DNA from: Glandiceps talaboti
Taxonomy: Eukaryota > Hemichordata > Enteropneusta > Spengelidae
Length of the DNA stretch: 64,000 nucleotides
NCBI RefSeq assembly: GCF_964340395.1
Contig: NC_135549.1
Coordinates: 14,563,342 to 14,627,341 of the forward strand
Reading direction: 5' to 3'
A model generated the notes under the pieces. That model was not told the DNA's origin. It worked only from the letters and a program-made list of their open reading frames with translations, and did not search any database. Both the position numbers and the translations under genes were made by a program. This document shows, piece after piece, positions 13,201 to 26,810 of the stretch. Position 1 is the first letter of the stretch, and every line of letters begins with the position of its first letter.

Positions 13201-16200
13201 ATGGGGTCCCTACTACACCACTGAATTGAATAATTAAAAGAAAAAAAAAGGTATTTGATGACATACGTAGTGTTGCATCACAACGTATAGAGACAAAGGC
13301 CTTACAAACAAAGGAGAAACAAGCTCAGCAACATGTGAATATGCTTAGTTCTTGTCATACAAGTCATGCATAACAAAAGCCTCTGGGGTTGAGTTCGATG
13401 TCTTTATGGCACACAAAGCAATAGCATGAAATGTCAGTGAGCACAGGTGATGTGTTATTGACAAGAGGAAATTAAGATTGCCTAGGTAACAATAGAAATA
13501 CAACAGGGGTTTATTTGTGGATAAGAATTGGTGCAAAAGTCGTGACCTATTCGAGATGAGTCATTCTGCAGTGAAAGGCATGTGATGTCATTCTATGAGT
13601 GGATGTTTTTACAAATGTTCACCATGAAAGGTATAGTGTTCCTGTCGTGTACATGTAGTTCTAAGAGATGACACCATGAGATGGGGGATTCCTAGAACCC
13701 AATGATTCATAGAGGGAGTGTTATTGTATATATACTAAGGATGGTGTAATATTTCCAGGGGTGTATTTTATGAATATTAAAACACTGACTATAATCACAG
13801 TTTCCTCCCCCATAGAGGGACAGGACTGTGACTATAAATAAGTATAGTGTCACTTTCTAGATAAGCTGTTTCATTGTGACCTGAATACTCATACAATATC
13901 AAATAACAGTCACATGCTATGGACCTAGGGACATTATTTTGTAATCTAAACACCCACACACTGAGTCTGTACATCCTCAAAATCAGCCAGCCTATATAAA
14001 TCATGTGCAGTGGTGCAAACTAAACTAGATTGTTGGTCAGTGTTTTGTTACTTGGCAATAGCACCAGTATTACTCACTCAGACAGTCAGATTACCGTCAA
14101 TAAATCTACTATGCAGACAGTTTTCCTTATAAGGAAGCCATTAAAAAGTTGAATAAAACTGTGGTGATGAGATAAACCCACATTGTCATGTAACTCCCCA
14201 TCTTTGTATGTAGTTAAATAATTCAGGTGATAAAGCACTGTTATGTTGATAGTGAGGTTATAATCTATATCAAACAGATCTAAAATATCTAGGTGTGTTT
14301 ATGTAAGAATACCTGTCCTTGGTTGTAGGTGGTGGAGCTACTCCCCTTATTTGAGTATATACATATATTTGCCACCCTTTGAGATGTGTGTTCTAGCCCT
14401 TTGGTTTAAAATGGGGTCTGTTTCAAGCTGAAGAGTCTAGAACAGGATCCACTTTATTGCCCTTAGTAAAATGTTGCCTCCTAAGGAAAGTGTATTTTGG
14501 TCTGAACTTTCATCTTTTAAAAACCTGTAATGGTCTAAAATGGGGTATTGGTTTTTGGTCAAAGTGGTTCTAAATGAGGCCTGGGGTTTCCAGCACTGGC
14601 CACACACCCTAGGCTACCAGAGCTGGCCACTGGTACCGCCCACTGGGTTTTACTAAACAAACTTACATTGGTTGTCATGTATGAACCCTGTTAGATCAAT
14701 GCATGCAAACTTTATATTTGAGGCAAACAATACATGGACCGCAACATACATTCAAATGTGTAGACAGTGTTTACATAGTATCATTTAGTGAATTCTTTAA
14801 AGTTTCAAACTTTCAAAGTAAGGTGAAGTTTGACAGAACAAAGATGAAAGGTGACAACTCATTATCTGTTGTCCTCAGCCACTGAGTTGAGATAAGACTA
14901 AAGTTTGTTTAGAAGGGCAGATCTTGATTTCTGTGTGGTGTCAGGTTGAGATGTTATCTGTAGTCACACTTTACTTGTTACTTGTTCCTTATTTATCATG
15001 TCAACACTTAGTCTGTATAAGTATAACCACAAACTAACTTCAAGTCTATACATTATTTCTTGGTACCAATTACTTTGTGGGGGTGCTGTATGTGTCCTCC
15101 TTCCAGGTTGAATCACATCCTATTTTTTTCAGTAGGTGTAACAGCTGTACACTCCTATTCATTTCTGTCAAACCATACTAGGACATCCTATTTCCATGGT
15201 CAAATCAAAGCACAGTCCTAACTGTCTTTCTATATCAACACAAATAGATCATCTGTTTTCTTAAATACAGATACATTTTCTGATGTTTTGAAAATTATCA
15301 ATACCATTCTGTTTCTGTACTTTTTAAGTTTACTTGCTAATACAGCATGTACACATCCACACATTCAACAGAAAATACTATTGACACCACTGTAAAAAAA
15401 AAAAATTATCGTACCATCCTCAATATAATCCTTAAATTCATCTTCCAATATTATAATTTTATGATAAAAAAGCAGAGAGTGTAACTTTTATGTTTCTGTT
15501 TTATTTCTATATAATATGTAAGCTTAAAAATGATATATAACAGCTGTGTGTTAAGGTGCACATATGTATATTTTAGTCTTCATCTGTGGCATATTTTACA
15601 TCAAAAAGACTACCATCAGACCATAGAGAAAGACAGGGCAGCTGCTATTGCTGTCTAATTGACTATTTTAAGCCTGTATTTGCATTATAACTAATTAGTC
15701 TTTGTCTGGGGGTGAAGACTAAATTTCCATTGTTGCTACGCCATCTGCTTCATGGCTTCATGACAAAGTTTTTCATGGTCATTTCATGTAAGGGAAGAAA
15801 CAAAGGGTTATTTCAGTATCCTTCACAAAAAAAAAGTAATAAAAAAGCACAGACTGGATTTTAATATTGATTCTGTTCTATAAACACAGGTGATGACACT
15901 ATTCAGTGTTTTATTTAAGGGCGGTAAGTAGGTAAAATCTACCGGGGTTCCCACATCATTTTACCGGGGTTCCCCACCTAAACTATGAAACATTGCATGG
16001 GAAGCACTACCAGTTTTACCTCTTTCCCCCTTTCTGTTACCCTGGTTCCCAAACCTTAGCAAAAACACTGCTATTTAGTCTATTGTTTTAGTATGTTTTC
16101 ACAGTTAATTCTTACTGTCTCCCTTTGTTCACTGTACTTTCCTACAATAGCAAAAATCAAAGCTGTGTTAAATTTTCTTGCTTTCTTTTTTTTGCCAGTG

Positions 16201-16911
16201 TTCAAAATAAAAACTTTTCTCATCTTGCCAGAATAAACACAGAAATAAGCGTCTTCAGAGATAACCTTTTTTTTAAATATAATAATGTACATTTTCACGT
16301 TAGGATGGTGGGATCCAAGTACATGAAAGATAAAATGAAAATAAAATGAATGAAAAAACAAAACAGTTACAAAATAGATGGATTCTATGCTAACATTTTA
16401 TTGACTGTATTGTTTTGTGGAAATTTAGTCTGAGGGGAATTTCAGCCTGTGAGTATTAAACAAAATGATGGAAATGTTCTGCTGAAGAAAGACACAATCC
16501 TTAATTCACAGCTAGTACAGTGGTTATAAAATTCAGTTAGTGATTTAATGCTCCTTCTTCAAGTAGCCATACTTGGTGTGTATACCTGATGTTTTGTTTT
16601 GTGTTGACAGGACAAACCAACATTCCTGTGGTGATCCTAACAACCATTGTGAATTGATCATTCAGTATATGTGTGATGATAACCTGAGAGATGGGGCAGT
16701 CACTAGGTAAGTATTTGTTTACAATACTCATTGTGTGACATGATAACCTGAGGGGGTGGGGCAGTCACTAGTAAGTGTTTACTGTAAAGTAGTCATCAGT
16801 ATGTGTGTCATGGTAACCTGAGGGGTGGGACACTCAAACAGGATATTAAGTATTTGTTTGCCATGATGGTTATAAGCTATTATTCAGGTAATAAATCAAA
16901 CTTGGTATTTA

Positions 16912-16988
<77 letters not shown>

Positions 16989-16999
16989 TACACACACAG

Positions 17000-17040
<41 letters not shown>

Positions 17041-20000
17041 TACACACACAGATACACACACACATACATATGTAGAATATTTTGAATTAAAATTTGACAT
17101 CAAATTTTTGTTTTCTAGATGTCAGATATATTGTAGAGCAATAATAGACCACAGTAAATATTGGCCAATTTGCAGCATAACTTTACTAAAAATGATTTGA
17201 TTTCTTATCCTTGACTAAAGTTGTCTTGACTACATAATAATCAGTAGTCATATTGTTTCAAAGATTTCCTTATTGATTGCCACTTTTGATAAATTGGCCA
17301 ATCTATATGTAAACCTGGTCCAACAATTTATTTACTCAAGTTTTTGGCCTAAATATTTGAATCATCATTGCATGTACACATATATTTATGCATACCACTC
17401 CTTCCCCCCCTGAAAGAGAACAATAAACTATCTAAAAAAAAAAAACAACGTTATTGTACACATTAAACAAATGATGAACAACAAAAACCAAGATTTGTCT
17501 GGACATTATGCAAAATGATGACTGAGAATCCTAAGAAAGCCCAGGGTAATTACATGTACATGTATTGTATTCAAATCAGTATATGCGATATGCGGAAATT
17601 CAAGGTGACAAAAACAACTGAACAAAACCTAACAGAGTAACAGCACAAAAATGTATATTATCATCAATACAATGGACATTTTTCACCATAAATATTCCAA
17701 AGTCCATTATACCATCAAGCAAAGATGCACACTTCAAGGCTATGAATTCAGTAGGCCAGGATCTCTATTGAACAGGAACTGTAACAACCCAGGAGACAAC
17801 TACAGTATAACTGCCACACACCAACAAAACATATTATCAGACATTCTCTTTGATAATTTAAGTTGATAGCAAATCTAGGCGCATATAACAAAGACAAATA
17901 CTCGTTTCTAACACAAAGCAAACATTCAAAGAGAGATAAATTGTTAGATTGGAGGACTTATTTGCTTAATACTTATTTTTGTACATTTAGTACAATTCCA
18001 GATGACCCTGAAGACTGCAATGACAATGATTGTAACAGAGACATTGAGTATGGCATGCAGGAGGATTATGACTACTACACAAACTGTAGACTAAGGGAAA
18101 GAAACCAGGGATTATTTACAGCTGACCAGGTTGGTACAAAAATGTAAACAGTCAATATTGGTGTGTAATTTCAGAATAATAAAGCTTTGTACAGCAAGTT
18201 TGGACAGTTATGTGTTGTGTTTACGTTAACCAGATGTCAAAGATTTGTATATTACTGAAAATTTGTATGGATCAAAGTTTAAATTTATTTTTATCCAAAC
18301 GTGAAGCAGAAGCAGTAAACTTGGAAATGAATATCATTGATCTAAACACTGTTGTATGTTGGTTTCCCTATTTCAGAATTTGAAAGGTGACACAGCCAAA
18401 TATACAAGACAAAATGCTAATGGTAATCGCTATGGTTATGAGTGTGCTGAAGAGAGAGATTATTACCCCTACTGGCATCCTTCACCATGGAAGGTAAGTA
18501 CTATTGGAATATATAGCTATTCTTTATGATTTATTGATATACGAGTTGGAATGCAATATTCCAATACCAAAGTGCATGTAATTATATTGCCATACGTGTA
18601 TATCAATGTGTTGGTGTATTTGAAATAATCATAGAATGCACAAAAGTCCGTTCTATCTCTTGTACATTAGTGTTCTGTGAAATATTTATGATTAGTATTG
18701 ATTATGCATCAAGTGTAGTGAACACAAAGTTGAATGTATTGACAGCAAAACTGATGTTCTATTATATTATGTATGTACTAGCTCTAATTCCTATTTGACA
18801 TTTTTGTGCAGACCTGTTGATTTTCATGACCCTACCTAAAATTATTGGGAACAACAGGTGTATGCCTTTAAAGCTATTTGTTGAGCAATAAAACATTACT
18901 CTTAGCAAATGATAAATATTGGCAATCATCATTAGCTACTATCTGTTACCATGACAATATAAACCATTAATTTTTGATATCCCTCTATTTACAGGACATT
19001 GCTATTATGACAAATGATGCCAGACGATGTCCGTACTATCAAGAAGAGTCTGCCAATGTTAAGTCTAAGTGGGCATGTGTTGTACCTAAAGGTTATTTGG
19101 AGGCAAACATTGACTCTAATGAGGCCATTATACCAATCAGGAAGAGAGATTGTGAGGTATGATTTACACTTTCAAGTTGGTCAATTGGGTGGGAAGGTCG
19201 GGGTGGGGATTGAAGATGGAGCAGTTGATTGCAAGGTTTGGTTTGTGATTCAAATCTTTAGTGCTCATTAAGAATGAAGGCCTCTACAAACAAACAGGTC
19301 CATTTTGTCAGAGAAAAAATAATGAAAAAAAATGACAACATGTTTATGCAAAAACGATTGTTCCATGGAATCGGGGTTCATAGTTACAAGTGAAAATTTC
19401 TACGCACAGAGTCAAACAACTTTGTGGAAACGAATTCCAAATTTCCTGACATCTCATCAGCCACTATTGTCAGGGGTGTATAATGGACTAGTTATGTGTC
19501 ACGTACGCAGAAGAGACACATGAAACAAGACAACACATGTTATCAATTCAAATTGATATGAATATTGAAGTTTACTATTGATTTACTGTACAGTATTGTA
19601 TGCAAATTGTCCTGCTGAGGTATCAAATGGTAACCAATTAGGAAATGATATTTTAGTTTCACATCAATTTTGATGATATTCATTGACCAATATGTGGCTT
19701 GATAGGATATAAATGGTTTATGTTTAACTGAACAGTCTGCTCTGTAATATATACTACCGCTAACAGTAGCAGAGGTACTAAATTATTACAATGTTACATG
19801 TGATATGTCATGGTAGTGATAGACATTTCCTGTCTTGGGGTATTTATTATGTACCTACCTCAGCTATTTTAAATATGTTGTCCTACACATGTCAAATATG
19901 AAGTCATTGTAATGCTAACATGTTGGAATTTCATCACTAGAAAATTTACTGCCTAATAACTATTTATGATGAAAAATGTCATATTTCTCACTGCGATAAA

Positions 20001-23000
20001 TAAGTACAAAAATATTAAACTGTCATTACCCATACTAAAATGTTTACTTCATATAAAATTAATATTTTGATGTTTTTGTTTTTGTTTTGTTTTAACAGGC
20101 TATTTACTACCCTGAGGATGCAGAGGATGCTGAACAAGGTGAATGGAGGGAATTCCCAGCACATGGAATACCTGCACCCATATGTCAAGAAACAGAGTGG
20201 AGTCGTGATAACCACCTTGGTAACGGCAGAGGAGGAAATCCTAACATGTTCAACTGGACTATACCAGCTAATATTGATCATGAGCATTGCTCACTTAGAC
20301 TTAGGTAGGGCTTTTTTGTTTTGACAAATGTGTATGCTTTGTAGACATGACAGAATTTGGCGAAAAATCATTTACAGTATGTGAATTTCATCCGAGATAC
20401 AAGATTTAGTTTCGTTCTTACTTGGCAGAAAACTGTTTGTCTTTCACATACGGTAACCTATGATTTTATTTGCATGTACCTGCATTGTACAGATACAGAT
20501 AAAGTTTATAATTATCTAGTATATATGCCCCGATTATTCAGAGAAATCGTTTAGTTGTTCAGATTAGTTAATATTCTCACATGATTTTAATGTAAGAGTT
20601 TAAACTTAGTGTCAACCCATAAGTGTAATCCTCACTGCTAACCTTTGACCTTTACAGGTACAATATTTCCACTGGTGAATTTGATGGGTGGGATTCTAAT
20701 GTGAATTCATCTCTCAACAAACAAGGCAACCAAGAAAGTACCTTGGATATCTACAGCAGGTGGGAACTCATTTTCAAATTTCCAAATTGATATGTTGATT
20801 TTCTCTTTTCTTTCCTAAATGGAAGTATTTCAATACATGGTAAGAATTTATCATGGAATATGTCAAGTGTGTATTGAATACAATTTGTCCAGGCATGTAT
20901 TTTTTCTTCTGAGAAACAAAAGAGTCAGTCAGCGGTTTATGCATCTCGTTCATTATTATCTTTATTTGTTCGTAGACTTGGGTTTGAAAGTCAAGAAGAG
21001 GCAGAGAACCGAGGCTATGTGTTTGAACAGAATCCACAGGTGGCTATCTTTAATGAGTTTGATGACAATGATGACGAAGATTTTGATTTACAGTTAGCCA
21101 TTAATACAAACCAGTATGGAAGAACCTTCCAAGACAGGTAAAGAGTGATATTGAAAGTACAACTATTGACTAACATGATTCTTACTAACAGTATAGTACT
21201 ACACTTAAAAGACCTATTGTGTATTACAATTTTCTGGCATGGCCATTCAAAAATTTGGTCCTCATCAAAATAGCAATCCTTTTAAATCCTCATAAGATAA
21301 TACCTAATGCAAGAACTTGGGATTGAATCGTGAGCCTTTAAGTCTAACATTTATCCTGTGGACCTTGTGTATTTACAGCCACATCGCAATAGATGTTTGA
21401 TTTTAATACGCCAACAGTGTTAGTCAAAAGATGGATTTGGATTAGAGATCTTCCCACGATTTCAAAAGCAAATTCAGTATTAAAGTGATTTGACTTCAGC
21501 AAGTCCAGCCATTAAATTGAAAAGTTAGGGATTATCTATCACATCGAATTCAATCTGGTAATAAAAAGCACTGATTTAGAAGTTAGTGTATCTAACATTT
21601 TTATGTGTAATTGAGAGGTACTCATGTATGTATTCCAACATTTCATCATTACAGATCTCACAGTTTTGCTGTAAGGAAAGCACCAGCAGAACTGAGGGGA
21701 ACTACAATTCGTAATCTGAACGTGAGAGGCAAGCGTGGTAACATTGTCCAAGTCTACCCATCTGTTGAATATGATTATGTACCCAATACTTTGAAAGTGT
21801 CCAAGGGAGATTATGTACATGTACAGTAAGTAAATTTTCCTATTGTGATAAATTGTGTGAGTAAATCTTCCAACATGAAAGTGATGAATTCTGGCATAAA
21901 GACATGCCACTCTACAATATCAATTGATTGTTTTATCGTGGCGGATACATACTCTATAAAGAGAGGACTATTAAATCAGTGTTATCTACATCAAGTTATA
22001 GTGATGACCGACTTTCATATACACCTTTTGATTGCTAGCTGAACTATGTTGCAATCAAAAGTTGAATTTGACAGGATTCCATATCGAATACAATTACATA
22101 CAAGTATGCATACCAGTGAAATTATTGACGAGGGTAAGAATTAATAGCTGCCATGTCTGAGCCATTATATGACCATTTTGGTTAATTTGTAATCATATCA
22201 CATCAAATTGATGAATATTCATGTATCAGTTTATGCAATTGGATGTTTCATTGCTTTTAATAAGTATCGTAACATTCCATACACCAAAATACATGTTTTT
22301 GAAAGTGAGTCTTTCCTTTCTTGTAGATGGACAGGTTCAAATACAAACAACAACAACAATGATGGTCAAGGTCTGGCAGGTACAGATCGTAATAATCTTG
22401 TGTTGCTCGGAGAACAAGTCTACCCAGAAGGCAGTGGTGGTAACCCATACCATCCATATCCTAAACTTGGACACTATGGTGTTAATTATCCTATGCATCT
22501 CAACAATGTTACTATTGCTGGTTTTAGTTCTGACGATCTACTCAATCTGGCTGTTGTCAATCCAAGTAAGTTATATTTAAGTTCTCTGGGTGTAGTCTAG
22601 ACTGTAAGATATGTTATATTGTCAAAGGTCATGGCAGGGGTCAGCCAATGATTGAGGGCATGTACAGAACAGACTAAGTGTTTTCTTAATACAACAAAAT
22701 ATGATACACCTGTTTATAATCAGTTCTACCCTGTGTACAAAAAACATTATAAAAAATATGACACTTCTTATGTTACCATTACAAAGAAAATTTTCAAGTT
22801 GATGTTTAGTGATTTATGTAAAGTTAATCCAAATACCGAAAAAATGGAAAAAGTTCAAAGAAAATAAGAGGTAACAGTAGTTTACTTTGTGTGCACTTTA
22901 AAAGTGAGAATTATTGCAGTAAATGTGAGTGTTAAAAGACTTGAATATCTGACTAGTTTTATACTTTCAGGGGCTTTTCCCAAAGTGAGAATGTTTGACA

Positions 23001-24273
23001 CCAATGATATTAGAATAGTTTTATTATTCCAAGTGCAAGTACAACCATCTCCAGGAATATCTGACTCAGTAAACTTCCATCACTTACAAATAGCTTCCAA
23101 TATCATACAGATCTCTACATTGTGTAACGCCTTCAAATTTCCATTTGATTTATATAGATCAATTCCGTGGTGAGTTATCTGAGTTGGATGATGCAGGAAC
23201 ATACTTCGATCTTGGACCAAGGAAGGTGACGCAGTCTGGACATTATCATTACATGTGTACACGTAACAACAACTTTTCAAATCGTAGTCAGAAGGGCAAG
23301 ATGTTGGTTGTTGAAGAAAAAATAGCCGCTGCATCTATCGGATGGAATGGTGGCAATTTGACATTAGGAGAGTAAGTATATAGATTCAGGGAAAAAGTCC
23401 AAGATATATAATTATGTTTTTTTTGTCACAAGTAGACAGGAAGAGAATTAGAAATCTAACCATACCACATAAAATAATTTGATAAACCGAGAGCCTTTGA
23501 CTGCAAACTGTCAGTCTTGTTCACTGCCCATTTAGACTGGAAATCAGTATCACCATATTTCTGTGTTCAAATGTTGTCTACATTTGTTGTTCACTCTTCA
23601 TTTTATAACATTTTCAGATCTTACTGTACAGAAAGTAACAACAGATTAACTCAGCCACTGTTTCAACTCTTTTTTTTTTTATAGTTCAAGAAATATTTTG
23701 TGACTTGACAATTTCATTCTTGATACGCATTTCCAACATTGTATTGTGTTGTTTTACAGAGTGGCAGCAGTTAACATTGAGAGGGACATATTGAGTGAAC
23801 TACATCAAATCCAGTTAGAAGCCTGGAGTATTGCCCAGGGAGAGAGAGTACAGGAAGAGCAGGGTCATAAGATGACAGCTGGATCAGCTTACGCCAGTGA
23901 TTACATCGTACTTCATCCGCAACAAAAACTAACCCAGGAGGACAAAACGTTTATTATGAAGATGAAAGTAACAATGCCATCAACAGATGAGATCAAAATA
24001 TTCCATAGTACTAACGATAACCTCGGTAGTTGGCAACGTATAAAGGCTGAAGTTAAGGGGCATGAGGTAACGTTTGAAACGGACATGGGTGGCATCTATG
24101 TAGCTCGTACTGAGCCAAACGTTGTCGCTATTGTGGGTATCGTCATCGGATGCCTGGCAGCCGTGGTTCTTATAGTGGGTACAATCATCTACTTCAGGCG
24201 GCATCCAGACAAATGGGATAGTTTAAAACATGGTTGCAATATTGCCAAAAAATCTACACAAAGTGAAGTTTAA
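10293..24273 (+). CDS. DD3-3-like type I membrane protein, paralogue B (complete)
   Basis: Coding exons: 10293-10369, 11384-11437, 11660-11746, 16611-16706, 17991-18129, 18377-18493, 18995-19156, 20099-20304, 20658-20759, 20976-21137, 21655-21825, 22327-22565, 23158-23371, 23760-24273. All are GT-AG; they sum to 2340 nt, 779 residues plus TAA. The signal peptide is residues 1-18 ([18 protein letters not shown]), followed by the family signature [13 protein letters not shown], then [35 protein letters not shown] and the C-containing block IIQYMCDD. An acidic stretch ([11 protein letters not shown]) lies in exon 10 and an Asn run (NTNNNNND) near residue 461. A single hydrophobic segment at about 730-754 is followed by a 25-residue basic tail (RRHPDKW...), predicting an extracellular domain anchored in the plasma membrane. 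The biochemical role of the family is unknown. Exon 5 ends at the weaker donor CAG|GTTGGT. Head-to-head with paralogue A. Confidence 0.94.
11747..16610 (+). other. Intron 3 of gene B (4.9 kb)
   Basis: The longest intron of gene B. No exon or conserved coding block was found on either strand. Besides AT-rich unique sequence it holds a hAT-like MITE (15904-16070), listed separately. Confidence 0.5.
15904..16070. mobile_element. 167-bp MITE with hAT-like termini
   Basis: The left end CAGTGTTTTATTTAAGG and the reverse complement of the right end, CAGTGTTTTTGCTAAGG, match at 14 of 17 positions. CAGTG termini are typical of hAT-superfamily elements. Immediate flanks are CTATT on both sides (15899-15903 and 16071-16075), a 5-bp direct repeat, shorter than the usual 8-bp hAT target duplication. 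Internally TACCGGGGTTCCC-like motifs recur about three times. No transposase is present, so the element is non-autonomous. Confidence 0.6.
16671..16860 (+). repeat. Decaying tandem copies of gene B exon 4 end and its 5' splice site
   Basis: The end of exon 4 (GATAACCTGAGAGATGGGGCAGTCACTAG followed by gtaag, shown here only as its landmarks AACCTGAG and CAGTCACTA) recurs in the next intron. AACCTGAG starts at 16681 (true exon), 16745 and 16815. The second copy keeps a donor-like CACTA|GTAAGTG; in the third the donor has become ATTAAGTA. Spacing is 64-70 bp. Confidence 0.85.
16911..17072. repeat. (CA)n microsatellite with GATA-type interruptions
   Basis: Long CA tract broken by regular CAGATACA steps, inside intron 4 of gene B. 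Open frames across it are artefacts of the repeat. Confidence 0.97.
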
Positions 24274-24644
24274 GGATTGAAATGAAGTCATACTTAAATT
24301 GTGCCTGATCAATTTTATACAATAATCCTATGCAATTTGTATATTTTAACTAAATCATAACCATATAAGGGTAGTCACAAACTATTGATCTCAGTCCGTT
24401 CCTTACACAATGCAAGACACTGCTAAAGGAAGACAAAGACGATGCCAAGATACATTTTGTAACTGTACACAGAATATTTACACAAATAGAGAAAAGGATT
24501 TTTTGATGATGCCAAGATTTAGAGATTTAGACAAAATTGCAACTTTCATTTTGCATGCAGGTGTATTATTTTTTTTCAGAAACAATAATTCTCCACGCTG
24601 ATCATGGATAGTGATTGCATTATAATTAACCATATAATTATTGC

Positions 24645-24650
24645 AATAAA
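24645..24650 (+). terminator. Candidate proximal polyadenylation signal of gene B
   Basis: AATAAA about 370 nt after the gene B stop codon. A second AATAAA at 25274-25279 could give a longer 3' UTR of about 1 kb. Which one is used cannot be told from sequence. Confidence 0.45.
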
Positions 24651-25273
24651 TCTATGAATATGATAGGTGATCAGAAAAATGACAATTAATATTGCATTAT
24701 TGGCCATATTTGAGTGCAAAAAATTGTCAACACTGACAATGCTACAATACTTTAATACAGTAAACCCAGACCTAATATTAGGAAAGTGATTCTCATATTA
24801 TTATCATTGCCAAAAACATGCAAGATAATAACAGTGTATACACTGATGACTTTTAGTAGTTTAGTTATTAATTGCTAGGCTGTAATATTTGTTAGATGTT
24901 ATAAAAAGCAGCCGAATTCATATGTTTAGCAAAGAGTATGTCACATTATGATTTATATTGATGTATAAAAGTACAGTGTGTAGGGGTATATTGGAATTGT
25001 CAGTGTCTGTATATCGGTATTTAGTGCGCTGTGGATTTTTTTTATAAACAATAAGTATGAATATTAGAATATTACAAGTAGTATTTTTTACAGTATTTTC
25101 TATAAGATTGTCATTTATGCAAGTCTTATCAGTGACTTTCACTGTCCCATATCATGGTTACATCAAGTTTTGTACGGTATATATATTTGTTGAGTATTTG
25201 GAGACTATTCATCTTCTGCAGGTCAGAATATTGGTTTACAGTATATATATCATGGCGTTTGTAAATTATTATG

Positions 25274-25279
25274 AATAAA
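25274..25279 (+). terminator. Candidate distal polyadenylation signal of gene B
   Basis: AATAAA followed by an A-rich stretch and then T/GT-rich DNA, a plausible cleavage context about 1 kb after the stop at 24273. Confidence 0.4.
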
Positions 25280-25758
25280 AAAAGCATGTGGTCTGAAAAC
25301 TATCTATTTTTTCATTGTTCTTTTATAGTATGATGTGTTTGTGGGTCAGAGAATAGTGAATGTATTCACACCCTTGACTTTAAAGTAGATTGCACCTTTG
25401 GGAGACATTTCCCTGAAAATCAAAAGTTCTTCTCTCCAAATTTTGCCATATGAAATATTGTTCCTGGTCCTTTGAAAAGATAAAAGAAATTTTTGGGTTC
25501 ACCATCTTGTTTTCAAAGAAATGTTCAATCTTTTGTTTTCTCATTTTAGTATTCGGCAGCCATATTGGATTCTAAAATGGCTAAATTTTGACATTGTTTT
25601 CACCTCAATTTCAAAAGTTTGTATGATGATCCCAGATTTTTTCATTGATTTTAACTGAGAATACATTGGCGTTTCCTTGAAGTGTTTTTTTTCTGAAATG
25701 CCTACATTAAGAGAATCTTTGTGTGAATGTTTTTGTCCAAGTCTTTGAAATAAACCAC

Positions 25759-25788
25759 AGACCCTCCACCCACGTGGGTGGAGGGTCT
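25759..25788. repeat. 30-bp perfect palindrome centred on CACGTG
   Basis: The arm AGACCCTCCACCCAC is followed directly by its exact reverse complement, with no spacer. It is GC-rich within AT-rich surroundings and has an E-box core CACGTG at its centre. It lies beyond both polyA candidates of gene B. As RNA or extruded DNA it would form a cruciform or hairpin. Confidence 0.95.
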
Positions 25789-26810
25789 ATGAATAAACAT
25801 ATGTACAAATTATATCTACAGAAGATTTACTGCCAAGTTAGAAATATCAAACTCAGTATATTGTAATTTGTCACTTCACAAAATGAAAAGATCCGTTAGT
25901 TGAAATTACAATATCAGAAAGTCTGTGGTATGAGTGATTTACAAATGTACAACCATGGTGTAAGTAACGTGGTGGTGTCGTAATTACATGTAATTGTTTT
26001 CATATTTTCACCAAATTCAAGTGATAAAGATAGTAAAGACTAATTGACATATTTACAGACTGAAAATCAGTGCTAGCCATCACAATGAATAAGAAAAATC
26101 CAATTTCATGTTTTACACAATTGTTCACATCATGCCAGATATTAAACATACCAAATCTGTTACCTAGTTTAAATATAGCCTTGATATATGTAAATTGACT
26201 CTGTACGCTAATAATGTAGACATGATTTAGTTATGTCAACAGCATTTCTATGGCGAGGCCAAGATGTAGATTACAGTTACAATGAATGTAATGAGTTGAT
26301 CTGTCTGGGCCAACTAAGTAACAGCGCCCTCTATGGTCGTCATTTCATGCATAGCTAAAGTAAGGGGTGCATGCTTATTTATGATCAGTGACACACAACT
26401 ATTGCCAAGAGTTCATTGAACTCTTATGTCAAAGTGGTAAAAATAGCAAATAAAAATCAACATGACCAATGAGTACAATCTAAAATGGTTTATTTACAAA
26501 TTATACATACAAGACTGTACATAACAAAATTACATGTTACAAGTGATATACAAGTTAAATTAAATTCCAGTACTACATTGAGATCACGGAAATCAGATTA
26601 ACTTAATATGTATTCTATACATATACTTTGTGGTTGGCATTTTGAAGACTGTACTTACTAGCTGTAAAATGACAAAGTGAGTTTGAACAGTGAAACATAC
26701 TTATAAACACTACAAATCAACATTCCATAAAGATCATCACTGAAACTTGATTTGCAGTAAACGCGTTGAAAAAAAACTGTATTTGTCATCTATCAGATCT
26801 TGTAGAAAAA

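Noticed and set aside
16803-17103. Open frames of His/Thr or Cys/Val repeats
   Set aside because: They are translations of the (CA)n tract inside a gene B intron.
20015-20324. Long overlapping frames on both strands around gene B exon 8
   Set aside because: They are shadows of the real exon 20099-20304, which is fixed by acceptor, donor and matching protein blocks.
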